The position numbers and the translations under genes were made by a program. A stretch of DNA of 64,000 nucleotides from CAWFPR01 sp963817635 (lineage in GTDB: Bacteria > Acidobacteriota > Vicinamibacteria > Vicinamibacterales > 2-12-FULL-66-21): positions 7,851-71,850 of the forward strand of contig CAWFPR010000004.1 in assembly GCA_963817635.1 (NCBI GenBank), in the 5' to 3' direction. This document shows positions 20,582 to 28,880 of this stretch, piece after piece. Below the pieces are notes generated by a model that saw only the letters and a list, made by a program, of their open reading frames with translations, searched no databases and was not told where the DNA came from. Every line of letters begins with the position of its first letter. The first letter of the stretch is position 1.

Positions 20582-22980
20582 TTAGCCGCCGCCTCCGGGC
20601 TTCTTTTTCTTGTCGTCCTTGGTGTCGTCTTTCTTGTCGCCGTCCTTGCCGACACCGAACAACCGGGACCAGAAGCCTCTCTTCTTCTTCCCGTCATCGG
20701 TCTTCTTGCCGTCGGCGGCCTTGTCATCTTCGCGTACGCCAGATTCCGCGGCTGGCGGGACGGGGGGGGCCGGCATCGTTCCGCTCGTGCTCACGCCGGG
20801 CAGGCCCACGGCATTCGCGTCAACAGGCGTATCCCCGCCCTTTCCAAAGAGCCCCGCCAGCCGGTCCATCAGCGACGGGCGCGGGATGCAGCGGGCACAC
20901 GGTGGTGGGCTGGGTGCCTTTGACGAAGTACTCCGTGTACACCATCGACCGCTTCTCGAGCGAGCCGTCAGAGGCGACAACCGCGACGTCGTCGCACCCG
21001 GCATTGGGCAGCAGGCCCGACAGCCGGCACACGTTCGCGGCAACGACATTGCCGGGACGGCTGAACCAGTCCCGCTGGTCGCCCTTCGTGGCGGTGCGCA
21101 TGAAGCTGGCCCACAGCGGCACCGCCAGCGTGCCCGCGTAGCCGTTCGGAATGATCGTCGACGGCTGGTCGAACCCGATCCAGACCCCGGTGACGACGTG
21201 TGGCGTGAAGCCGACAAACCACGCGTCCACGTAGTCGTTGGTCGTGCCGGTCTTCCCCGCCGCCGGCAGCGTGAAACCTTCCTGCCGGGCCCGATAGGCG
21301 GTGCCTGCATTGATGACGTCGGCGAGCATGCTCGACATGAGGAAAGCGGTGGCCTCGCTGACGGCCCGGTGCGAGGTGCCGGGGTCGCTGTAGAGGACGT
21401 TGCCATCGGCATCGTCCACGCGCCGAATCAGCACCGGGTCTCGAACGATGCCGCCATCGGCGAATGCGCCGTATGCGAGCGTCAGCGACATCAGCGTGAC
21501 GTCACCCGAGCCGAGCACCAGCGACGGCACGCTCGGCGGCGTCCCCACGTTGAGCCGCTCGGCGTAGTGCACGGCGTTCGAAATCCCGACGCCGTTGAGC
21601 AGCTGCACGGCCGCGCGGTTGCTCGACGTGCGAAGCGCCGTCCGCAGCGTCATCGAGCTGACCGTCAGGTGCTCGTCTTCCGGCACCCAGTCGCCCTGCG
21701 CCGTCAGCGTCGGATCGTTCAGCCCCGTGATTACGGTGGCAGGCGTATAGCCGGCTTCGATGGCGGCCGCGAACACGAACGGCTTGAAGGCGGATCCTGC
21801 CTGACGCTTCGCCTGGACGGCGCGGTTGAACCGGCTCTCGTCGAAGTCGCGGCCGCCGACCATCGCTCGCACGTAGCCGGTCTTCGGGTCGAGCGACGAC
21901 GAGCGCACCCTGCAGATAGGCGGGCGTCTCCCCTTCCTTGACCCTTCCGAGCTTCTCGCGCGTCGGATGCGGGAAGTTTCGACTGCGTTCGATCTGCTCG
22001 ATACGCTTTTCGACGAGCTGTTCGGCCGCCTGCTGCAGCGCCGGATCCAACGTCGTGTAGACGCGCAGTCCCCCCTGGTAGACGCGCTCCCATCCGAAGC
22101 GATCGACGAGATCGCGTCGCACCTGCTCTTTGAAGTACAGCCCGGAGGTCTCCTTGACGCCGAGCCCGTTCACCAGTTTCACCGGCGCCGTTTTCGCGGA
22201 ATCCGCGGTGGCCGTGTCGATCGCGCCGGACCCCACCATCGTCTGGATGACGACGTTGCGGCGGGCAATCGCGCGATCGAGGTTCACCGTCGGGGCATAG
22301 CTCGACGGCGACTGAATGAGGCCGGCAAGGAGCGCCGCCTGTGCGACTGTCAGGTCGCTGGCGGGCTTGCCGAAATAGCCGCGCGCAGCGGCCTCGACGC
22401 CGTAGAGGCCGTCGCCGAAATAGACCTTGTTCAGGTACAGCTCGAGGATCTCGTTCTTGGTGTAGAGGTTCTCGATGTAGGCCGCGAGAATGACTTCTTT
22501 CAGTTTCCGGCGAAACGTCTTGTCGCGGCTGAGGAAGCTCTGGCGCGCGAGCTGCTGCGTGATGGTGCTTCCGCCCTGGGCACGGCGCCCTTCCCGGATA
22601 TTGCTGACCACGGCGGCAGCCACACGTACCACATCGATGCCGTTGTGCTCGTAGAAGCGCTGGTCCTCGACCGAGATGACGGCCTTGACGAGATTCGGCG
22701 ACATCCGTTCGAGCGGAACCTCGATGCGCTGTTCCTTGAAGATCGTGAAGACGGGCTTGTCGGCCGCGTCGAACAGCGTCGTGGACTGGGCCATGTCCCC
22801 GATGTCGCGCAGCGCGTTGCGGTCGGGCAGCCCGGCCGTCAGGTCGTAGCTGAACCAGGCAATCCAGCCCGCGCCGGCGAACAGGCCGATCGCCAGGATA
22901 CCGACGATGGCGACGAGCGTGCGGGGGCGGCCGGTCAGCCAGGTTCGCAGGAACTGGAGGCTGGGTAGTCGCAGGGACAT
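20582..22980 (-). CDS. mrcA: Penicillin-binding protein 1A (bifunctional transglycosylase/transpeptidase), frameshifted
   Basis: About 799 residues, class A PBP. One N-terminal membrane helix (LVAIVGILAIGLFAGAGWIA), then the GT51 domain with EDQRFYEHNGID and GGSTITQQLARQ. The transpeptidase domain has the Ser motif SAFKPF, SSN in RTSSNRAAVQL, and KTG in GKTGTTNDY. The C-terminus is a long Lys/Asp-rich tail (GKKKRGFWSRLFGVGKDGDK and beyond). Frameshifts near 21905 and 20900. Confidence 0.93.
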
Positions 22981-23278
22981 CGGGTCTCATGCAATACAAG
23001 ATGCGAGCCGGGACGTCGCCATCCGGCCGGGCACCGGATCAATCATCAGACGCAGCCGTATCCTGCTGATTCAAAGCTGAGATAGGACTGACTCAGCCAT
23101 GCCGGATGCCGGGCCAGGTCGGCCCGGCCTCGCGCGGTCTTCCGGACGCGCCAGGACAGAACTGCTCGCTTTGGCGAGCCGGCGCAAGCGCTGTGTCCGC
23201 CATTGGCCGCGGATTGCGTCGCTTTCGGCGCCAGCCGGAAGCCGGTACACTGTCGGCGCCAGCCCCGAGGAGTGTCGC

Positions 23279-25254
23279 ATGAACCGCCTGTCTCTCGCCG
23301 TCGTCCTGGTGTGTCTGTGCGGCGCGTTCGCCGGCGCATCCCGGCAACAACAGAACCCGCCGCAGGAGCGGCCCCCGGTCTTCCGCGCCGGCGCGCATTT
23401 CGTGCGGGTGGACACCTATCCCACCCGGGACGGCCACATCATCGAAGGCCTCACGCCGGACGATTTCGACGTGCTCGAGGACGGCAAGCCGCAGGCGATC
23501 GACACCTTCCAGTTCATCCGGTTCGACGCCTTCACGACCGACGAGGAACGGCGCGATCCGAACTCGCAGCGGGAGGCGTTCGCGCTCGCCGCCGATCCCG
23601 CCTATCGCGTGTTCGTGTTGTATCTGGATGCCTATCATGTGAACCTCACCGGTTCGCACACCCTGCGCCAGCCGCTCGTGAACATGCTCCAGCGGATCCT
23701 CGGCCCGCGCGATCTGTTCGGCATGCTGACGCCCCGGCAGATGCCGAAGGATCTGATCCTGGGCCGGCAGGCGCTCATGATCGAGGAGCAGCTCGCGAAC
23801 TGGACGTGGGGGCTTCAGGGCCGGCTCGAGCCGGAGCCCGAGGACCTCGAACTGCAGGCGTGCGGGCTCGAGGCCCTCATCCCGCGGCGACAGCTCGACA
23901 AAGTGTTCTCGGATCTCGAAGGGCTCGTCGCATTGCTTGGAGACATCCGCCAGGAGCGGAAGAACATCCTCGTGTTCTCGCGCGGCTGGGTGCTGCCGGG
24001 ACCGGATGACGGGCTTCGCGGCACGAACACCGGCTACATCGCGCCACCCGTGGGAATCACCAACGCCGGCAAGATCACGCTCGGCACGGCACGCGCTGGT
24101 GCGCCGAACGCGCGGTGGTGCCAGGACGAACTCCAGCGCCTCGCGCCGATCGACTTCCGCAACCGCCACCGGGAATTGATGCGCGCCGCTCGCGAGGCGA
24201 ACGTCGCGTTCTATCCCGTGAACCCGACGGGACTCGAAGCCGCCACGACCCTCGAAGGGAAATCGACAAGATCACCCAGCGCAACGACCGGCTGCTCGAA
24301 CTGGCCGGCAACACGGACGGCGTGGCGGTGATCAACTCGAACGATCTCACGCCGGGCCTTACGCGCATCGGCAACGATCTCGCGGCGTACTACGTGCTCG
24401 GCTACTACACGACGAACACGAAGTGGGACGGGGGTGTGCGCAAGATCACCGTCAAGTTGAAGAAGACGAAGGAAACGGTGCGCGCGCGCCGCGAGTACCG
24501 CGCGCCGACCGAAGCCGAGATGGAGAGCATGCGCGCGGCGACGTCCGCGGCCAGCACGCCGGCGCCGTCGGGGCCCACGCCTGAGAGGGCGCTTGGCGAA
24601 CTCGCGCGGCTGAGCCCGTCGGCGATGCTCCTGGCTCACGGCGCGGCATTGCCCGGCGAGGTGGTCGTCGCCGCCGAACTCGCTGCGGCCTCCGTCGAGG
24701 TGGGCCGATGGAAGACCGGCGGCGACGTCGAGGTGGTCGTCAGCGGTGCCGACGGCGGGAACGCCGGCACGGCTCAGGGCCGGATCGAGCCGGGAGCCCG
24801 AGCCACGCTGGTGCACGTGCCGGTCTCGGCCGCCGGTCCCTGGAAAGCATCGGTCCGGCTTCGCGCCAGCGGCGAAATCGACCTGTTCGATCGCATCAAC
24901 ATCCCGGTGCCGGCCGGACTCGTGGGGGATCCGCTCGCGTATCGCGCGACGCCGGCGCCTGCTTCGCCGCTCCGCCCGGTGGGCGCGTTCCAGTTCCGCC
25001 GCACCGAACGGATCCACGTGGACTGGCCGGTGCTCCGCCCGCTCGATCGGCGCGACGCGCGTCTTCTCGGACGGGACGGCAAGCCGCTCGCGCTCCAGGT
25101 CAACGTCGGCGAGCGCGACGTTGACGGCCACGGGACGGTCGGCATCGACCTCAATCTGGCTCCGCTGACGGCCGGCGACTACGTCATCGAACTCACGGCT
25201 GCGGCCGGAGCCGACACCGACCGGAAGCTCCTCGCGTTCCGCGTGGTCCGCTAG
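23279..25254 (+). CDS. Secreted VWA-domain protein (acidobacterial VWFA type), frameshifted
   Basis: About 658 residues. A signal peptide (LSLAVVLVCLCGAFAGA) precedes a von Willebrand A-like domain: VDTYPTRDGHIIEGLTPDDF is the typical prefix, FVLYLDAYHV the first strand, and YVLGYYTTNTKWDGG the end mark of the family. The C-terminal half is a beta-rich region seen in the same family. A frameshift near 24250 splits it. The 298-base gap to the divergent PBP gene holds promoters I could not place. Ligand unknown; many copies are usual in Acidobacteriota. Confidence 0.8.
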
Positions 25255-25306
25255 GCCAGGGGAGCGTCCTGAGGCGGTCACCCGGAGAGCGCGGGAGACA
25301 ATCAAG

Positions 25307-25334
25307 GGAATAATCGACGGGCGTCCGGTGATTA
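25307..25334 (+). promoter_or_regulatory. Candidate ECF-type promoter of the sigma factor gene
   Basis: GGAATA (25307-25312), 16 bases, TGATTA (25329-25334), 52 bases before the GTG. The same layout recurs at 26800-26827 before the beta-propeller gene, including CCGG at the end of the spacer. Confidence 0.5.
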
Positions 25335-25386
25335 TGCTTCGAGTGCACAACCGAATTTGCGCCAGGACATCTGACAACTGCCCGCT

Positions 25387-25944
25387 GTGACCGTAGATAC
25401 CGACCCGGATCGTCGCTGGAGGGCCTTCGAAGCCGAAGCGATGCCGCACGTCGATCGGCTGTTCCGCCACGCGATGTGGCTGGAGCGGAATCGCGCCGAG
25501 GCGGAGGATCTCGTGCAGGAAACGCTGGTGCAGGCGCTCAAGTCCTTCCAGCGTTTCACGCCGGGGACGAACTGTCGCGCCTGGCTGCTGTCGATCCTGC
25601 AGCACGTGCGCGCGAACCGCCAGCGCCAGCAGGGACGCCTGGTCATGGATGCGAGCATGGAAGAGCGCCTGGAGCACGTCGTGGCATTCGTGCCGCCGAT
25701 ACCCGAGCGTCTGACCGATGAGGACATGCTCCTGGCGCTGCGACAGATCCCGCAGCACCATCAGGAGGTCATCCTGCTCTGCGACGTGGAAGACCTGACC
25801 TACAAGGAGATCGCCGCGGCGCTCGACGTACCGATCGGCACGGTCATGTCGCGCCTTCACCGCGGCCGTGAACTGCTCCGGGTCGAACTGGCGCGCGCCG
25901 GAGCCGGGCCCGCCAGCATCGACCGGAAGAGAGAGGCACGTTGA
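25387..25944 (+). CDS. ECF-type RNA polymerase sigma factor
   Basis: 185 residues from a GTG. Region 2 has RAEAEDLVQETLVQAL and the -10 recognition helix NCRAWLLSILQHVRANR. Region 4 has LLCDVEDLTYKEIAAALDVP and GTVMSRLHRGRELLR. It is followed after two bases by a zinc anti-sigma factor, so its activity is probably held by that protein. The promoter at 25307 suggests autoregulation. Confidence 0.92.
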   Translation: MTVDTDPDRRWRAFEAEAMPHVDRLFRHAMWLERNRAEAEDLVQETLVQALKSFQRFTPGTNCRAWLLSILQHVRANRQRQQGRLVMDASMEERLEHVVAFVPPIPERLTDEDMLLALRQIPQHHQEVILLCDVEDLTYKEIAAALDVPIGTVMSRLHRGRELLRVELARAGAGPASIDRKREAR

Positions 25945-25946
25945 TC

Positions 25947-26720
25947 ATGCAGTGCCGGGACGTGCGTGAACTGGCCGACTCGTTCCTGACCGAACAGCTC
26001 CTGGTCGAGACCACGCACGAACTCGTTCGCCACCTGGAGACCTGTCCGGACTGCCGTGCCGACATCGCGGACCGCCGTGCGTTGCGGGCGCGACTGCGCA
26101 CGGCGCTGGCGGGCGCCGGGGACCTGCAGCCGCGGCCGGAGTTCGCGGCGGAACTGGAGGCGACACTCCGGCCTTCCCGGAGCGGCGTCTCGCGACGGTC
26201 GGTGCTCCAGTCGTGGTGGGCGCTCGCCGCCGGTGTCGTGCTGGCCGCCGGCGGCGGCCTGTTCGTGCGCGATGCACGCTCGCGCTCGCGCCTGTTGGCT
26301 ATGGCGCGCGAGGCCGCGGGCGATCACCAGAACTGTGCCGTGAAGTTCGCGCTGGCAGAACCCCCGATTCCGCTCGAGGAGGCGGCGCGGCGCTATGGCG
26401 CCCCCTACGGCGCGCTCGCGACGTTCGAAGTGCCGGCACTCGACAGTCCGGTCGAGACGCTCGCGCGCCACTCGTGTGTCTATGGAGGCCGCCGGTTCGG
26501 CCACGTCGTCCTCCGTTTCCGCGGCGCGGTCGTGTCGCTGCTGGTCACCGAAGGCGCGCCGCCCACGACAGCGGAGCTGGAATCCCCCGACGGCGGACCA
26601 GCCGTGGCGTCGTTCCCGGCGGGGCGTTTCGTGGCGTTCGTCGTCGCGGATCTCGACGGCCCCCGGGTCCTGCGGCTCGCGCAGGCGCTCGCGGATCCGC
26701 TCTCCAGACAGCTGGCCTGA
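25947..26720 (+). CDS. Anti-sigma factor with zinc-finger N-terminus
   Basis: 257 residues from the ATG at 25947; a TTG at 25941 would overlap the sigma gene. The N-terminus has the anti-sigma zinc motif His-x3-Cys-x2-Cys in HLETCPDC. One membrane helix (WWALAAGVVLAAGGGLF near 92) separates it from an extracytoplasmic domain of 150 residues with two Cys. Partner: the sigma factor just upstream. The outer domain should sense the signal; which signal is not readable. Confidence 0.85.
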   Translation: MQCRDVRELADSFLTEQLLVETTHELVRHLETCPDCRADIADRRALRARLRTALAGAGDLQPRPEFAAELEATLRPSRSGVSRRSVLQSWWALAAGVVLAAGGGLFVRDARSRSRLLAMAREAAGDHQNCAVKFALAEPPIPLEEAARRYGAPYGALATFEVPALDSPVETLARHSCVYGGRRFGHVVLRFRGAVVSLLVTEGAPPTTAELESPDGGPAVASFPAGRFVAFVVADLDGPRVLRLAQALADPLSRQLA

Positions 26721-26799
26721 TCGAACCCGCCCCGCGACGTCCGTCGCCGTCACGCTTCGTGCCCGCCCCGTTGCATGCTCCGCCTGCCGAATCGTCGAT

Positions 26800-26827
26800 G
26801 GAATATTCCGCAGCCTCCCGGAGATAT
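26800..26827 (+). promoter_or_regulatory. Candidate ECF-regulated promoter of the beta-propeller gene
   Basis: GGAATA (26800-26805), 16 bases ending in CCGG, AGATAT (26822-26827), 54 bases before the ATG. It matches the motif before the sigma gene. Confidence 0.45.
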
Positions 26828-26881
26828 ACGCCTTCGGACGCGCGATACCCGTGCGGGCACACTTTCGCAAGGAGGGACGAT

Positions 26882-27967
26882 ATGTCCAGGTTGATGGCAC
26901 TGTGCGGCGCGGCGGCGCTGCTGGTTCTTTCCGCGGCCGTCTCGACGGCCGACGCATCGCCGCATGGCCGCACGCTGGCCGTGACCATGACCAACGACGC
27001 AACCGCGAATCGGATTCTCGTGTACGACGCGAGCACGAATGCATTGATCCAGACGCTGTCCACCCACGGACAGGGCGGCGTCGGCGGCAACGCCCGAGGC
27101 GTCGCGCAGTACGACGGCGAGCTCTTCGCGGCCGTGAACAACGGATCCGGCACCGTCGCCCTGTTCAGCCGCGTGGGCAACCGCCTCAAGTTCGACAAGC
27201 TGGTGACGACGACGAGCGCACCGGTCAGTATCGATTTCGGCAACGACCACATGTACGTCGCCGGAACGACGACCGTCGATTCGTTCGTGCTGCATCACGA
27301 CAACGTCGGCTGGCTCGACGGGACGGGCCTCCTGGAAGTGGCTGGCGGAGGCGTGCCACCGGCCGGCAGCACGGCCCAGGTGGGAGTTCTCGACAAGCGG
27401 CACCTGCTCGTGACGCTGAAGACGGATCCGGATCCCGGCACCGTGGATATCGTCGCGCTTCATGACGGCGCGGTGAGCGGAGCCGCGCCGGTGGCGGTAT
27501 CGGCCCCCGCGGGCACGCTCACACCGTTCGGCTTCGCTGTCTATCCGGACGGAACCGCCGTCATCACGCTGGCGCATTCCGGCCAGAACGGCCTGTTCCG
27601 CGACGGCGCGTTCAGTGCGGTCGTTCCCCTCGGACAGGCGGCGCCGTGCTGGTCAACCCGCGTCGGGAAGTACATCTTCATCGCCAACACCGCGAGCGGG
27701 ACCATCAGCCGCGTAGTCGGCACGGGCAACAACGTGTTCACGGACGGCCTCGTCGCGGCCAGCGTCCCGACCGGAGGACCGTCGGACATCGATGCCCGCG
27801 AGGGCGTGCTGGGCGTGATCGACCACGGCGCGGGCGAATCCCACCTCACGCTGTTCACCTACAACCGGTTCGGTGAGTTGACCGCCAGCGGGAGCGCGAT
27901 CACGCTGGGTGTGCCCAACGCCAACGGCGTGGCCATCATGCCGGCCGGCGATCGCGACGACCGCTGA
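26882..27967 (+). CDS. Secreted beta-propeller (lactonase/YncE-like) protein
   Basis: 361 residues. A Sec signal peptide (LMALCGAAALLVLSAAVSTA) is followed by about seven repeating four-strand blades with GNARGVAQYDGELFAAVNN, GKYIFIANTASGTISRV and similar units. An AAGGAGG-like ribosome site lies just before the ATG. Enzymatic activity is not evident; such proteins bind ligands or act as lactonases. Likely a target of the neighbouring ECF factor. Confidence 0.75.
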   Translation: MSRLMALCGAAALLVLSAAVSTADASPHGRTLAVTMTNDATANRILVYDASTNALIQTLSTHGQGGVGGNARGVAQYDGELFAAVNNGSGTVALFSRVGNRLKFDKLVTTTSAPVSIDFGNDHMYVAGTTTVDSFVLHHDNVGWLDGTGLLEVAGGGVPPAGSTAQVGVLDKRHLLVTLKTDPDPGTVDIVALHDGAVSGAAPVAVSAPAGTLTPFGFAVYPDGTAVITLAHSGQNGLFRDGAFSAVVPLGQAAPCWSTRVGKYIFIANTASGTISRVVGTGNNVFTDGLVAASVPTGGPSDIDAREGVLGVIDHGAGESHLTLFTYNRFGELTASGSAITLGVPNANGVAIMPAGDRDDR

Positions 27968-27981
27968 GGCCATCAGTCCGC

Positions 27982-28011
27982 CTGCAGGGTGCCTCGCGAG
28001 GTACCCTGCAG
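27982..28011 (+). terminator. Hairpin after the beta-propeller gene
   Basis: CTGCAGGGT (27982-27990) pairs with ACCCTGCAG (28003-28011), with an inner CCTCGCGAGG stem. No T tract follows. Confidence 0.5.
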
Positions 28012-28037
28012 CGGTCGTGATCCCACTGACGAGCTGA

Positions 28038-28073
28038 CGGCCGGATCCTCTGGTTCCGGCCGAGTTGTGTTTT
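28038..28073 (+). terminator. Rho-independent terminator
   Basis: CGGCCGGA (28038-28045) pairs with TCCGGCCG (28055-28062), followed by a T-rich run ending TTTT at 28070-28073. The 278-base gap 27968-28245 holds this, the hairpin before it and the leader hairpin at 28201. Confidence 0.65.
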
Positions 28074-28200
28074 CCGACTACCGGGAACAATCGACATCCT
28101 TCATGACGGACTCACCGGCGAATTCCGCGAGACTGCACGTGTTTTTCGCGGCGGACGCGGGCACAGCCGTTGCTCGATGCAGACCGTCGCACGAGCAACA

Positions 28201-28229
28201 CGTCTGCGCGACGAGGCGTCACGCAGACG
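28201..28229 (+). promoter_or_regulatory. Strong hairpin in the leader of the small secreted protein
   Basis: CGTCTGCGCGACG (28201-28213) pairs with CGTCACGCAGACG (28217-28229) with one mismatch and a 3-base loop. It ends a few bases before the GGGAGGT ribosome site, so it may stabilise the message or modulate translation. Confidence 0.45.
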
Positions 28230-28245
28230 CCAGGGAGGTTATGTC

Positions 28246-28767
28246 ATGAGTGTGAAAATCCTGTCGGCATCCGTGGTTGCGGCAGCCCTCGCCGTGGGCG
28301 CCCACGCGCAGGCCCAGCAGCAGCCGCCGGCCCAGCAGCCCCAGACCAGCCAGATGGCAAACGCGAAAGCGATCACCATCGTAGGCTGCGTCGCGAAGGA
28401 ATCGGACGTGCTCGAGGCACAGGCGTCCGCCAGCCCGGGCATGGGCGACGAGTTCGTCCTGACCCATGCCTGGCTCAAGACGTCCGAATCTCCGATGGGG
28501 TCGGAGGCGAAGTCCGACGCCCCGGCGAACAGCTTGGGCAAGGTGTACCGCACGACCGGCGACAAGGAAGAGTCGCTGAAGACCTACGTCGGCCAGCGCG
28601 TGCAGATCACGGGCATGTTCAAGGACGCCGAGGATGCGACGCGTGAGCTTGGCGCCACCGGCACCAGCGGTTCGAGCGCCGCGCCGAAGCCGACCATCGA
28701 GAACACGCCCGAGTTCACGATCCAGTCGGTGACCCCGACGAGCGGATCGTGCACGCCCGCGAAGTAG
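28246..28767 (+). CDS. Small secreted protein, probable OB-like domain, unknown function
   Basis: 173 residues. Signal peptide ILSASVVAAALAVGAHAQA, then a Gln/Pro-rich spacer, then a domain with AKAITIVGCVAKES, KVYRTTGDKEESLKTYVGQR and VQITGMFKD. The pattern resembles acidobacterial secreted proteins with a single OB-like fold. The ATG at 28246 is preceded by GGGAGGT. Followed by a terminator and convergent with the ABC permease. Confidence 0.7.
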   Translation: MSVKILSASVVAAALAVGAHAQAQQQPPAQQPQTSQMANAKAITIVGCVAKESDVLEAQASASPGMGDEFVLTHAWLKTSESPMGSEAKSDAPANSLGKVYRTTGDKEESLKTYVGQRVQITGMFKDAEDATRELGATGTSGSSAAPKPTIENTPEFTIQSVTPTSGSCTPAK

Positions 28768-28796
28768 GTACGGTCCGAACCCACGACTATCAGACG

Positions 28797-28831
28797 CACG
28801 AACGCCTGACCCCTGCGGTCGGGCGTTCGTG
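28797..28831. terminator. Hairpin between convergent genes
   Basis: CACGAACGCC (28797-28806) pairs perfectly with GGCGTTCGTG (28822-28831). It serves the 113-base gap between the small secreted protein and the ABC permease. Confidence 0.55.
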
Positions 28832-28880
28832 GGTACGGCAGAACCTCCGCGCGCGGTCAGCCGGGCGACGCGCGGCCGCT

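Noticed and set aside
20610..21941. 443-codon plus-strand frame opposite PBP1A
   Set aside because: The minus strand carries unmistakable PBP motifs; the plus frame has none and no ribosome site.
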